Part shown: piece after piece, positions 24,801-33,039 of the stretch
Layout: every line of letters starts with the position of its first letter
How positions within the stretch are numbered: the stretch's first letter is position 1
From: Nyssa sinensis
Lineage: Eukaryota; Streptophyta; Magnoliopsida; Cornales; Nyssaceae
Direction: 5' to 3'
Assembly (NCBI GenBank): GCA_008638375.1
Contig: CM018046.1
Coordinates: 44,708,706 to 44,772,705, forward strand
DNA: 64,000 bases
The notes under the pieces: generated by a model
The model's database searches: none
The model's input: only the letters and a program-made list of their open reading frames with translations
What the model was told of the DNA's origin: nothing
Program-made: the position numbers and the translations under genes

Positions 24801-27800
24801 TAAGACTCTCACAGTGAAGCAACTATGGAGCGAGGTCCCAAGTGTTGGTCGACTCACTCCCGTGCGCCTAAGTTCGGTTGAGCTACCTTTAGTTCCTGTA
24901 CTTGGTGCCACACTAATAAGTCTAGGTGTTGGTCAAGCCAATCTTGGTTCCCAAACCTAGCAGTGTCATGCCAAACTGGGTTGTAGCCATCCAATGGCTC
25001 CCATACCTAGCTAACCCTCCAATACTCGATTATCAAGTTCCCTTGAGGAACTCTTGCTCTTCCACTACATGGATGCCGAAAGACTTGAGGGCAGATTTCA
25101 GAAGACTCTTAGAGTCTGGCACGCAGCTATGGTGCTGAAATATGCTATAGACCCATTATTCGGGATACTCAGGATTTTGTGGCATGGAGGCCAAAGTATT
25201 GGGAACTCCCAAGGTATCCATCGCATCACCCATGCACGGAACACTCATGGTTCCTCTGGAACAAGAGAGATTTCACCAAGATTCCCTAAACCTTCTATTA
25301 CCTTTCATTACTTTCTACTACATACCTTTTGTTAGAGCAGTATTTTATATTATTAGTTAACTTCATTAAAGGTAGTTTAGTCTTTGGTTCTTTTCTATAA
25401 CCCTACTATAAAGGGTAGTTAATTATTCTTCTATTGTGATTAATCTTTGCATTATAGACTATTACAGAAATAAAAATTATTTTTCTTTCTCTTCTATTTT
25501 CATTGTTAGACCTAAATTTTCATGGAATCAGAGCCTCAATCAAGCATGGAATTATAGCAAAAATATTATGGAGTTCACATAGGGGCTTGGGGGCTTACGG
25601 TTTGCTCCCTGTACAACTCATCTCTGATTTAACACCAGATCTGCCTACTATCAATAGAAAGAATGGCATAAAGCGCATCATATGCATACTAAGTTCATGA
25701 AAAGAATTACGCTACTAGTCTTAAAGAATTTAGAGCAAATCATGAGTAAAACAAGCAACAAGAAAGGAAAAAGCATCAAGGAAAAGGTGCTGAAAGAAGG
25801 TAACAAGATCTGAGACACAATGTACATTTTTGCCCAGCAGCACATTCTGCTCATGCATACGAGGAAGTGGAAGTTTGACTAAAATGTGCGTTCTGTGAAG
25901 AAAGAATGGCATAAAACTCATGACATGCATAGTTAATTCATGAAAAGAATTGCCCTGCTAATCTTAGAAATTTAGGGCAGATCATGAGCCTTGATCTTCA
26001 TATATTTGACAAAACTGAGACTCACCATACAAAATATTTGGGCACATGTAAAAGAAATGGTCATCACAATACATAACATAATATCAATTATCATTCCCCA
26101 TAATTTGTCCCACCAATATAGGGTGTTGGGAGGGGTAGACTCAATACAAAAATAGCCTCTTGCACTTTTTGCATGAAATGGTTGTCCTAAGACTTTAACT
26201 TGCATCCTAACAATTGTCAGCCCAAGTTTTTACCATTGCACCAAGTAGTGGCCCCTAACATAAATACCAATTATTATTCAAGGTAACAAGGAGAGCAACC
26301 TAGCAAATGCTAGAATGCACTGGGGAAAAAGATGAGATGGTACGAGCATCACCTGAAGAAAGAAAGCCAGAGCAAACAGTTTTGCAAGTTTACATCCCAT
26401 TGAAGGTGTAAAGATAAAGTCAGACACACAAGAAGGGAAACAATCCCAATTAAGGTGCTTTTTGATGGAAATAAAATTTAAAAAATATTAAGCAGCAATT
26501 AAAATGGAAACTTTAAGAGAACATTTGGAAATTCAAATGAAAATTTAAACTACTTTACACTAAGAACGTTCAACTTCCAGTGAAAAATCAATTCTTTCTA
26601 ACTTTGTATTCAAAACCTTTTTGAGTGGTTTTTATTTTTTAAATCGTAACTAATTTTATGTTATTGAACACACTTAACGAGAAAATTGTTGAAAATTTTC
26701 AATTTAGCACTTAATGGGGTTACCAAACTGATCCAAGGTATCTAAGATGTGAAATGAAAATATGAGCAAGCTTACAATTACACTAATTAGAAGATTATGA
26801 AACACCAATACAAGCTTAAGCAACAAACGAGGCAAGGATGTTCAAAAATTCCATATATTAAAAGTCCTTCAATTCAACCATCATCCCAATCAACTTTCCT
26901 ATCTAGCAATTTGCAGAAAATAAGAGGAAGCATTACAATGGATCATGACATAATGATCAAAAGATAAATAACCGAAGGAACACGAGGAAATAAATAACTT
27001 AAAAGGTGCTCAATGAAATCAATCTTTGTAAAGAGATCATGAAATATTGATCAAAAAGATAAATAACTATTGAACACGAAGAAATAAATAACTTAAAAGG
27101 TAGTCAATGAAATCAACCTAAGTTGTAAAGGTGCCATGTTAAAGAATATGCAAGGGTAAACCATAAATTGTGTGTGTTTCCATCAAGAAAAAAGACCGTG
27201 ACGTGGTGGAAAAGGGGAAAAAGAAGTTCTATTATCATCTTAAGGCAATCACTGAATACGAATACACTAGAAGCCATAAGAATGCCATATGAAACTAGTT
27301 GCACTAAAGTTGAGAGTAGGAACAACTGTAGTTGTTGAATTGTAGTTTCCTGAAGCATTTACTAAAGTTTAAAAATCATGCACTGAGGTTGAACAATATA
27401 CAATTAGAAGCTAAAAGTAATGTTAATTATTCCTTAAAAAACAGTGGAGGTGGCAGGGGTAGTAGCAGGTGCAACAATTATCAATTGCTGCTGATTAGCA
27501 AGCATGAAAAAGACAACTTTAACATAGCCAAGCTGTTAAAACACCAATTGTCCGAAACCTTAAGATGCCAGAGAATGGGTCCAACAATGTATATGAAGCT
27601 CTCACACCCTCTCTCATATGTGACCAAAACCTAATCAAGGCTTTGATACCATGCAAACTTGCAAAGACACCAATTTTCTCATAAGCTAAAGCTGAAAGAG
27701 AATGGGTATAACAATATATATCAAGTTCCTACACAAACTCAAAACAACAACAAAACAAGAAGGAATCCTAAGAAGTTTCAGAATGACACAATGAAAAAAT

Positions 27801-29400
27801 TTGAGTAGGTTGCCATGCATAAGCAAGAAAATGAAGTCAGTAAAAAAATCCAACAATGAATGGAGAGTGCCAGAATGTTGCATAATTTTATGCAGAATAT
27901 ATATAAAATAAATAAATAAACATTGAGAATTAACTCTGTGATCACTAACAACCCTAAAAATCAACGTCTCAAAAATTGTAATGTCATTATGAACTACTGT
28001 TTACAAATTTCAAAAGGTGATCAAGCAACTGTATATCGATCGAGAGAGACAGAGACAGAGGATAGGAAAGTCTGAATAGACCTTGCTTCTGACTAAAAGG
28101 TTAAGCATCTTGCGGTTGTATGTAACAATGTTATGTCAGTAAGTCCATAACATATGAAATCAATGGAGTCAAATCCACAAAATTTCCAGCATAACCAGCA
28201 GAGTTATACTTCTATTTGTTATATTCTCTAGAACAAGTTGTAAAAGCAGCAAACTTGAACCATTGTGCTACTGTGTTGATCACTTGATGATTATTGAAAA
28301 GATATTTCATTGGTGTCTTTATCAAAAAATTGAAAATAAGAGAGTCATCTGTATGCTCAGAATCAGGTTGTTGAGCCCAGTGTGAGCTGATTCACTGTAT
28401 CAGAAGACAGAAACAAGAGATAAATAAAAACTAGTAATATAAAAGCACGCATCTAACCTACAGTAGCTTAGCTGCAGCTTGATTCATTCTATGCTTTGCT
28501 TTTCCCAAAAAATAGATTTCTAACGGATTGACTAAATTGAGTATAACCATAGATAGAAGGGAATCAATACAAACTAGCAATGCTTTGCAGCCTAGGATGT
28601 TGGGAAATTAAGAAACACGTCCATAGAATGAGTGTAGCTAAAATACAAATGTGTATGGGTGGACATATGGCAAGAGAAGTCACACAAAATTAGAAATGAA
28701 TACATTAGGGAAAAGTTCGAGGCAGCTCTAATTGGAACGAGATGAGAGAATATATTGGAAACAGAGATCAATGATCAAATCTGTAGGAAAGAATGTCATA
28801 GTCCAGGCTGGGGCTGTTTCATGCAAAAAGGACATGGTATTGTGCTTGTGAGTCAAATTTTATATGTAAAAATTTTCTTAAATAAAGCAAAATGGCGAAA
28901 TAAGATTCATGTAATGAACACAAATAGATAGGACAAAGGTTTGCTCGAGTTCAGGTGTGTATTAATAAAAAATAAGGATAAAATATGGTGAAAGGTTTCC
29001 CATCACCCGAATGCAACAATATGCCATTGGTACAAGGCTCATTTATTTGGCATATTGATGACATGCTTCTTCAAATTTTCAAATCTACAATACACGCAAA
29101 AGAAGTTATTTAGAAGAAAAAAAAATGTCATATTAAATGGGAAAAAATTGAAGAATTTTACTTTCAATACGATGAACATTGTAATACAAGGGCATCAATG
29201 TTTAATTATCGTGAGAAAAGTAATAATCATACTGGGATGGAACCCAAATGAGAGAGTTTCTTTCCAAGCTGGCCATCAGTTCTTAAATTTTCTTCTTCTG
29301 CTAATATTCTGGCAATGGTTTGGTCATCCTCTGTATCATGGGAACTGCTATTTAAACTGGAGCTCGAGCTTGCACTAGCATTGACATAGTGTTCAGTCAT
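3194..29400 (-). CDS. OTU-domain cysteine protease (deubiquitinase) gene, scattered exons, 3' end off window
   Basis: Six coding exons join on the minus strand: 29400-29233, 23226-23152, 17082-17028, 16844-16770, 3429-3356, 3242-3194. All introns are GT-AG. The conceptual protein has a polar Ser-rich N-terminus, then an EDDQTIARILAEEE helix, a GKKLSHLGSIP segment, PRVNGEIPDVNDATLDHERL, and the OTU core. The core carries EGDGNCQFRALADQL (catalytic Asp and Cys, about residues 95 and 98 if frame is kept), HKHVRKQVVKQ, YEGYVPMKYK and GEWGDHVTLQAAADR. These match the plant OTU9-12 type of deubiquitinases, which remove ubiquitin in cytosol or nucleus. The catalytic His region (SFWSEVHYNSLY in the family) was not found between 1 and 3193, so the 3' end lies beyond the window. 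One extra base at the end of exon 2 gives an in-frame TGA; function is therefore uncertain. Family assignment is confident from recognised motifs; exon joins are my own reading. Confidence 0.85.
3356..3429 (-). CDS. OTU gene exon 5
   Basis: Acceptor TTTTTTTTTCAG (AG at 3431-3430). The 74 bases read LKHYRKFYEGYVPMKYKSYM and continue KKMKK. I place the donor at GTCAGA (3355-3350) because it alone joins in phase to give KKSGEWGDHV, the family sequence; a donor GTGATA further on would add DIW and break the match. Intron 5 is 113 bp. Confidence 0.8.
4080..4309 (-). mobile_element. TRIM, copy 2, inserted in a tandem repeat unit
   Basis: Terminal repeats at 4080-4134 and about 4237-4309 share TGTTAGAAAATATAATAATAAA and CTTAAGCTTTTAGATGA on the minus strand. 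The 5' repeat is followed by TGGTATCAAAGTA (primer-binding site, RC of about 4224-4236). A purine tract GTGAAGGGGCG (RC of 4135-4145) precedes the 3' repeat. The target duplication is GCTAT/GCTAC. The sister unit at about 3831 reads GGTTGCTACATG without the insert, giving an empty-site control. Confidence 0.85.
5155..5835 (-). pseudogene. LINE ORF2 C-terminal zinc-binding (zf-RVT-like) domain
   Basis: After a frame change, 5835-5617 gives the RT tail (GEILGDAWSGDES, WTPRFRRDFFN). After one stop, 5604-5155 reads WKLIWYSKVPSKASFFAW followed by CYLCKNEEERVDHLLIHC and WSCWNIIF. The C-x2-C...H-x3-4-C pattern is the zf-RVT domain found at the end of plant L1 ORF2. Confidence 0.8.
5742..7691 (-). 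pseudogene. LINE ORF2, reverse transcriptase domain
   Basis: A 649-residue open stretch. It begins with the linker (WLREGDRNTKFFH) and continues with palm and finger motifs: GDKAPGLNGF, FIALIPKK, DFRPISLVSSVYK, CKLDIEKAFDHVSW, RGLRQGDPLSPFLF, then the catalytic FADD box (about residues 387-390) and the LGLPLG and GRPTLVKSTL thumb segments. These are diagnostic of plant L1 LINEs. The frame changes near 5830, after which the downstream domain follows in another frame. This is the longest open stretch in the left half of the window. Confidence 0.9.
7740..8604 (-). pseudogene. LINE ORF2, apurinic/apyrimidinic-type endonuclease domain, broken
   Basis: Starts MNLKILSWNVRGLNDPDKR, the classic start of plant L1 ORF2, with the open frame beginning further upstream at 8784. 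It has LQETKKGG, GGILVAWD and GIYGPV motifs, then a stop near 8218. The same frame resumes with RLDRFLASYNW and the C-terminal SDHHPI motif (8022-7753). The frame then changes before the reverse transcriptase. The enzyme nicks target DNA to prime reverse transcription. The breaks mean this copy cannot make it. Confidence 0.8.
8946..9963 (-). pseudogene. LINE ORF1 C-terminal/linker region with internal duplication
   Basis: Two overlapping minus-strand frames (9963-9448 and 9512-8946) link ORF1 to the endonuclease. Repeated phrases such as QPSSGRV.MKGG, GRPMLI/AHIH-type segments and RLRL.PFLA.R.GGLP show a ~190-bp tandem duplication. No known domain; low-complexity linker of this kind is usual in plant L1 ORF1. 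Confidence 0.5.
10106..11165 (-). pseudogene. LINE ORF1 (DUF4283-type RNA-binding protein), frameshifted
   Basis: The minus-strand reading starts at 11165 (MLAQIEGKSLDVV) near the element's 5' end and runs to about 10700, where the frame changes; the continuation runs to 10106. It contains the typical ORF1 pattern of plant L1s: RRVVFPLGVHGRNRNLF, WALKKWGVQAGL, WFLFELPSVEEA, WSPGG and WIRLMGLPAFLW. Such proteins bind the element RNA in the cytoplasm. A frameshift near 10690-10744 breaks it. Further ORF1 linker or C-terminal sequence, with a Pro/Gly-rich ~190-bp duplication (about 9460-9720), follows. Confidence 0.75.
13619..13722 (+). pseudogene. Ty1/copia polyprotein C-terminal remnant
   Basis: Directly after tandem repeat unit D, a reading gives SMMVDLLTKPFPRDFLHPM, matching the end of copia RNase H (usually VADPLTKPLP...). 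A stop follows. Only this tail is left; the join to the satellite unit is abrupt at about 13619. Confidence 0.65.
14693..15040 (+). mobile_element. Probable 3' LTR of the same copia remnant
   Basis: The sequence GATGAGTGGAAAATGTTAGAATATGG (split here at the LTR start) resembles the polypurine tract plus TGTTAG start common in copia elements. It lies about 970 bp after the pol remnant, with no coding sequence between. The 3' end of the LTR is not clear; a (TC)n tract lies at about 14905-14928. Confidence 0.4.
15795..16030 (+). pseudogene. LINE reverse-transcriptase C-terminal tail, remnant A
   Basis: A broken reading gives RWHGHIQQAP, MRGDMIQVKGT, KREWPRRTYIEDVRK and VVDRATWQYK. This matches the RWFGHVQRRP...GRGRPK.TW...DR..WR tail common to one class of plant LINE proteins. 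Several stops are present. It lies in OTU intron 4, to the right of the nested insertions. Confidence 0.6.
16770..16844 (-). CDS. OTU gene exon 4
   Basis: Acceptor GACAG (AG at 16846-16845), donor GTGACG from 16769. The 75 bases encode FRALADQLFRNPDYHKHVRK and continue QVVKQ. This is the helix directly after the catalytic Cys in OTU enzymes. Intron 4, which follows, is 13,340 bp long and full of nested transposons. Confidence 0.85.
17028..17082 (-). CDS. OTU gene exon 3 (catalytic Asp/Cys motif)
   Basis: Acceptor TTCAG (AG at 17084-17083), donor GTTGGG from 17027. The 55 bases read (R)LATYGLAELQIEGDGNCQ. The DGNC block contains the catalytic Asp and the nucleophile Cys of OTU proteases. Intron 3 to the next exon is only 183 bp. 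Confidence 0.85.
17083..18038. other. OTU intron 2, right-hand part without recognised features
   Basis: AT-rich non-coding sequence; no exon-like segment or transposon end was recognised up to the target duplication of the hAT MITE. Confidence 0.6.
18039..18493. mobile_element. hAT-type MITE with perfect 8-bp target duplication
   Basis: Terminal inverted repeats read CTAAGAAGTACGGATACG at the left and CTATGAAGTACGGACACTC (reverse complement) at the right. The 8-bp duplication CTGCCATA flanks it at 18031-18038 and 18494-18501. The interior is non-coding, with repeated GTGTCC/GGACAC motifs and an (AT)n tract at 18097-18126. The 8-bp duplication points to the hAT superfamily. Confidence 0.85.
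18502..19902. other. OTU intron 2, unassigned stretch
   Basis: No coding exon, LTR or inverted-repeat ends recognised. Some weak similarity to general AT-rich intron sequence only. Confidence 0.5.
19903..20190 (+). mobile_element. Truncated copy of the same hAT MITE family
   Basis: Starts CTATGAAGCACAGATAC and follows the first MITE (read in reverse complement) through CACGTGTCCGTGTCGGACAC, CGTGAAAAAAGA, TGTCCAAATTTT and TTTCTAAATTTCAGACA. The other inverted repeat is absent; homology fades at about 20190, just before the LTR fragment. Confidence 0.65.
20639..21818. mobile_element. Mutator-like non-autonomous element, perfect 9-bp target duplication
   Basis: Left end GGGTAAATTACACTGGCC; right end, reverse-complemented, GGGTAAATTACACTGACC. 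Inverted similarity extends about 75 bp into AATTAC, CATTTNTGAAATAACA. The 9-bp duplication TTATATATA is present at 20630-20638 and 21819-21827. The interior has no transposase but contains a duplicated GGGAGCAAGGAGCTTCCAAT segment and a duplicated CCCACCATTGTTAAAACCCA segment. Long inverted ends with a 9-bp duplication are typical of MULEs. Confidence 0.85.
22500..22680. repeat. Tandem duplication, ~88 bp, two copies
   Basis: Two units of CTATATTATAAATTATTTC, TTGGC.TATCATGTGACTC, TCGCTAGGTTGT.GAGCTC and TTACATCATTTACCAT, about 95% alike. Lies near the end of LTR-3. Confidence 0.75.
22908..23151. other. Short OTU intron segment between LTR-3 and exon 2
   Basis: No feature recognised; intron sequence leading from the exon 2 donor. 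Confidence 0.5.
23152..23226 (-). CDS. OTU gene exon 2, with probable one-base insertion
   Basis: Acceptor AG at 23228-23227; donor GTTATC from 23151. The frame continuing from exon 1 reads LTPRVNGEIPDVNDATLDHERL, clearly the conserved linker before the OTU core, then CTC TCC TGA AAG. The next exon needs two bases left over, so 74 bases are expected where 75 are present. The shift falls between about 23155 and 23164 (forward strand CAGGAGAGACG). Neither other frame is open across the exon, and no alternative GT donor removes the TGA. Confidence 0.75.
24830..25325 (+). repeat. Dispersed repeat, second copy inverted at ~32530-32800
   Basis: Shared landmarks include TTGAGGAACTCTTGCTCTTCC versus TTAAGGAACTCTTACTTATCC, then AGACTCTTAGAGTCTGGCACG versus GGGAGACTTTTAAAGCTTGG, in the same order on opposite strands. 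The class of element was not recognised. Confidence 0.4.
25330..25535 (+). mobile_element. Copia-type 5' LTR with primer-binding site, remnant
   Basis: A 193-bp segment begins TGTTAGAGCAG, contains a promoter-like CTATAAAGGG, and ends TTTTCA at 25522. It is followed at once by TGGAATCAGAGCC (25523-25535), one change from the tRNA-Met primer-binding site. No gag or pol follows; local duplicated DNA resumes by about 25660. It sits in OTU intron 1. Confidence 0.6.
26957..27125. repeat. Tandem duplication, ~83 bp, two copies
   Basis: Two units with GATCAAAA.GATAAATAAC, GAACACGA.GAAATAAATAA, CTTAAAAGGT and TCAATGAAATCAA.CT. Non-coding. Confidence 0.7.
27534..27733 (-). mobile_element. TRIM, copy 3
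   Basis: Minus-strand miniature LTR element. The 5' repeat is 27733-27652, then the primer-binding site TGGTATCAAAGCC (27651-27639), a tiny interior, the purine tract CATATGAGAGAGGG (27620-27607), and the 3' repeat 27606-27534. Both repeats share TTGATATA.ATTGTT and CCCATTCTCT. The flanks CAAGC and CAAAC are a target duplication with one mismatch. It is related in sequence to copy 1 at 133-406. Confidence 0.8.
28638..28765 (+). pseudogene. LINE reverse-transcriptase tail, remnant B
   Basis: The reading LKYKCVWVDIWQEKSHKIRN continues EYIREKFEAALIGTR before a stop. It matches the segment MLRWMCGHTRKDKIRNE.IR that lies just upstream of the RWFGHVQRRP tail in the same class of plant LINE protein. 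It lies in OTU intron 1. Confidence 0.6.
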
Positions 29401-29435
29401 AATATCTCAGCGATTAACACATAGGAAGCGCCAAC
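29233..29435 (-). CDS. OTU gene exon 1 (start codon exon)
   Basis: The exon begins at 29435 after an acceptor AG. The ATG is at 29400-29398, and 168 coding bases (56 codons) run to 29233, followed by donor GTATGA. The coded peptide starts MTEHYVNASAS, is Ser-rich, then acidic (HDTEDDQTIARILAEEE), and ends GKKLSHLGSIP in phase 0. That ending lines up with the GKRLSQL-P element that precedes the OTU core in plant homologues, which supports this ATG as the true start. Confidence 0.8.
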
Positions 29436-29805
29436 CTAAAATAGCAAATGAATCATTTCTTCACAGTTATAATTCACAACTTTAACCAAAACACAAAGCT
29501 TTCTCATATTTTTCAATACCAAGAACTGATCCTAATATCCTCAGTCAGTAACAAGAAGCCTCAATCAGCTGAAACATATATGATCTAGACCCCCCCAACC
29601 CACCCACCCATACAAAAATTTCATCAAGATTTTGAATGGTTCACTGTCAAAAAGCATTGAAAGACCCAATTCCGATCGATATTTGAACAATAAGAAATAC
29701 CCGGTATCTAAGTACCATGAAACTTAAAAATCGTCAGTATATTTGGTATTATTTCACAGGTTTTATATGGTATATATATATAAAGATAAGGAAAATAAAA
29801 CTTAC

Positions 29806-29807
29806 CC

Positions 29808-29841
<34 letters not shown>

Positions 29842-29950
29842 GAGGGAGGGAGGGAGAGACCACAGTACGTTGGCGAGAAGGAAGGCAGGTTTGGGTTTGC
29901 AAAGGCTTGGACCAAACGTCATTCTCTCTACGACAAGAAACGAACACTTT
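29806..29950 (-). other. 5'UTR exon of the OTU gene
   Basis: On the minus strand a pyrimidine-rich leader with a (CT)n tract (about 29815-29838) ends at 29806 and is followed by the strong donor GTAAGT (29805-29800). A good acceptor (TTTTAG, AG at 29437-29436) lies 370 bp downstream, just before the start-codon exon. CT-rich untranslated first exons are common in plants. The right-hand limit is a guess: I see no clear TATA box. Plus-strand readings of the GA repeat as protein are shadows. Confidence 0.55.
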
Positions 29951-31775
29951 ACCCATCCAAAATTACAATTAAAAATAAAAATGATGGAACAAATTTGGAG
30001 CTTCTCCAAATATCATGGTCAAAATTACACAAAGCTACGTCATTGTGCTGTCATTTTTACGAAAATTACAGACACGTCAACATTTTGACAAAAAAGAGAA
30101 TGAAGAGACTTTCCTAATTTTTTTTTCTTGACTTGGCTGAAGGTCATTGGTTTGTCTTTTTGAAGATGTCACTTCCAGTCAACTTAGATTTTTGCAAGTG
30201 AGACAAGTTGAATTTTTTTTATTTGTTCTCTCCTTTTTTATACTAGAAAATGGTTATTTTGACCACTGAGGTGTGGTAAAATGGTAAAGACATTGATAAT
30301 AAAAAGCGTATCGAGTTCGAATTTCTTCTGTGTTAATCGTTAGTCCCTAAAGTTTAAAATATAGGTCTAACTGTCACATGGAGGAGAATTTAATCTTGTG
30401 CGTGTAAGTTGACTCATGATACCCCTTGATCGATACATAAAAAATGGGTTATTTTGAACTTATATACCAATATAAGATCGTTTTTGTGAAATTGTCTTTT
30501 CAAAAAATGTTTTCAATCATATTATTAACATAAAAAAAAGATCTATTGCTTTAAAAGTTATAGACCGAGGGCACTCATGCTCGATGCTCTGCTCTTCCAG
30601 TCCCTCTTATCCCTCACGACTCTCAATCACTCTCGTCCCTCACGACTCTCAATCACCCTCATCTTTCTAGTCTCTCAATCTCTCTCGTCGATCTCTCCTA
30701 GCTCTCTCATCTCTCTCAAGATTTTGCAAGACTCTCTCAAGTTCATACAATGACCTTGTCTCGTCCCTCTCTCTTTGGTATATCTCAGCTCAAGCTCAAG
30801 CATTTGTCTCCATCAATGCCTTTGCAACAGTTGCATTATCTCAAGTAATCTCTTGATATGTGAAATTCAGACTTCTCTCTTTCAAGAAATTAGAGATTTT
30901 TCTCTCACAAAAAAATTTAGGACATTTCACTCTCATATAATTAGGGCTAGTTTTAATTAAGTATAATTGAGATTTTTGAATGAAAATGTTAAAAACTTGT
31001 TGGCTAATTTTGCCATAAGTTCTTGAAATTTTGATACACAAAATGCTTGAGATTTTTTGTTAAATCAAAGCAAGAAAATAAGCATAAGGATGAATTGGGT
31101 AATGTGTAGAGTGCCTTAATTTCCTATCCTAGACTTTTCCCAATAATGACTTATGATGTTAGGTTCATTTAAACACTAAAATCATAAGGATGGCTAAGTC
31201 ACATTTTAATTGTGTTTTCTAGTGAATCTTGACTCAAAGTGTTTTACTGACAAAACTCTTTTATTCAAAATTATGTTTTGAGTAAAACATATGGTTTTAT
31301 TTTCCCTATCATAAAATAAAGTTTCTTTAACCATCAAATTTACTTTAAATTTTAACTATTTTTCTAGTTATATCCTAAATTTTTGCTTTCTTATCTTGCC
31401 CAAGACTTCGAAAACCAAGAAAAGCAAAAAGATTTAAAATGGTTAAAACATACTTCAATCTCTTCAAGAAAAATCAATCTCAAAGAAAAATCTTTCCAAA
31501 GAAAACTAATGTTAGGAGAGATGATAAGACTTCTAGAGCCAACCTAAGAGACTTCATCGATGAGGAAGCTATTATGCGGTATAACAATTTTCATGCATAA
31601 AAATTCATCTAAAGTAATTCAATTCTCAGTGGTCATAAGGACCCAATTAGAGAGAGAGAAAATGAAGAGGAGAGAACTCCAACTCACATCTCATGGTAGT
31701 CATACTAGTTTGATGCCTTTTCTAGAGATCTACACAACTTTCGAATCACCCATTTACCCTGGTTCATGAGTGTAT

Positions 31776-31810
31776 ACACACACACACACATATATATATA
31801 TTTTCTTTTT

Positions 31811-31844
<34 letters not shown>
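31776..31844. repeat. Compound microsatellite (CA)n(TA)n...(CT)n
   Basis: Simple dinucleotide runs; the CT run alone spans about 31812-31844. Confidence 0.9.
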
Positions 31845-31846
<2 letters not shown>

Positions 31847-32090
31847 CCTCAATTGAGAGTTGGAGTCATCCAAAAATTGTATATACACTATACAACTGCC
31901 TACATATGGATATATATGCTAAAAGCTCTAACACTTGTCTCATGCCACATCAAGCTTGGTCCATAGGTTGCCACCCCAAGCTCTTAAGGCTTGAGGTGGT
32001 GACACCTTAAATCAACCTTTTTAGTTAGAGTTTAGCTTAATTAAATTTAGGGGAATTCCAATATCCTTTTAATGTTTCTTGGTGCAAATC

Positions 32091-32124
<34 letters not shown>
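32091..32124. repeat. Compound microsatellite (TA)n(CA)n
   Basis: Perfect dinucleotide runs, followed by CATACATACAC. Confidence 0.9.
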
Positions 32125-33039
32125 TACATACACTATGTAGCATGCGATTATCATACATTATAACATTGTACCCCATACTATGTCATTATACATCATGTGG
32201 GTCCATTATTATCACATTGTCGTCATAAAATCGCATTAAGGACCTAGTCCTTGATTAAGTGCATTTGTGCACTATCTCTCTTAAACTCATATTTTAATTG
32301 CCACAAATATCATAATACCATGTAGTCATTACGATAAGTCTTCAATAATTAATGTCATAAAACACAATTACCCAATATAATTGGGTAGAGGTGTTACAAT
32401 TACAATCTATGATATCACAAGTTAGGTCATTTGAACTTCAAAGTATTGAAGAGATTATCAAATAATGATGTAGTATGTGACTTACCTAAATGACCTTGTT
32501 AACCCTAGTAATCGAGCTTACCCCTAGGTCTTTAATTCCTAAGGAGGGATAAACACACTCCAGCTACGTGCCAAGCTTTAAAAGTCTCCCAAAGACTTAC
32601 CCTGCATTTAGGAAATTGTGAAATGGATAAGTAAGAGTTCCTTAAAGGAAACTTTATATGTAGTGGAGAACCTTGCCATGTTAAGGAGCCAAGGATTATC
32701 CTAATCAAGGCTGGCACTATATTATGCCACATGTAGGAGATGAGAGTAGTTCAACCAAGTCTGGTGCACACCATGAGTGGATCAATTTATGGAAGGGATC
32801 TCATTCCTAAATTAAACTATTGAGCAAATGTTTGAAAGTTCAATTGATAAACCTTGACGAGCTTAAGTGCAATAAGAGTCTCACTACAGCAAATGGTACT
32901 ATTAGCAACGCCTACGTGCATCGCTAATAATCCCAATTAGCTTCGCTAAAGAGTATTAGCGACTCACAAATGTATGTCGCCATAGGCATCGCTAATACTA
33001 TTAGTGGCATGCACAAGAATATGCGTCACTAATAGTGAC

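Larger units (their letters stand above)
24440..25990. repeat. Local segmental duplication with intervening insertion
   Basis: The stretch at about 24490-24640 (AAGCAAGAAGAAAGGAAA, AAGGTGCTGAATGAAGG, GCATACAAGGAAATGGAAG) is repeated at about 25750-25890 with the same order. A second pair, AGAATGGCATAAA...AAAAGAATT, occurs at about 25660-25740 and 25905-25985. Between them lies a copia LTR and other repeat-like DNA. All lies in OTU intron 1. Confidence 0.6.
29960..32881. other. Intergenic region upstream of the OTU gene
   Basis: No gene recognised. It holds a CT-rich low-complexity block (about 30590-30770, many CTCTCAATC / CTCTCGTC repeats), microsatellites at 31776-31844 and 32091-32124, and a small hairpin at about 31968-32006. 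The OTU promoter should be at the left edge, but no clear TATA box was found. Confidence 0.55.

Noticed and set aside
26345..26420. Possible extra OTU exon on the minus strand (CKLAKL..., followed by GTGATG)
   Set aside because: Exon 1 already ends in GKKLSHLGSIP and joins exon 2 in phase; this segment would break the family sequence and has no convincing acceptor.
28300..28400. Minus-strand stretch reading SSHWAQQPDSEHTDDS after a good acceptor
   Set aside because: The frame begins with a stop at the acceptor, and no homologue has sequence between exon 1 and exon 2. It could be a cryptic exon, but there is no support.
29717..30117. Three overlapping open frames of about 80-124 codons around the (AG)n tract
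   Set aside because: They are translations of the microsatellite and the OTU 5'UTR exon; Arg-Glu or Leu-Ser repeats are typical of that.
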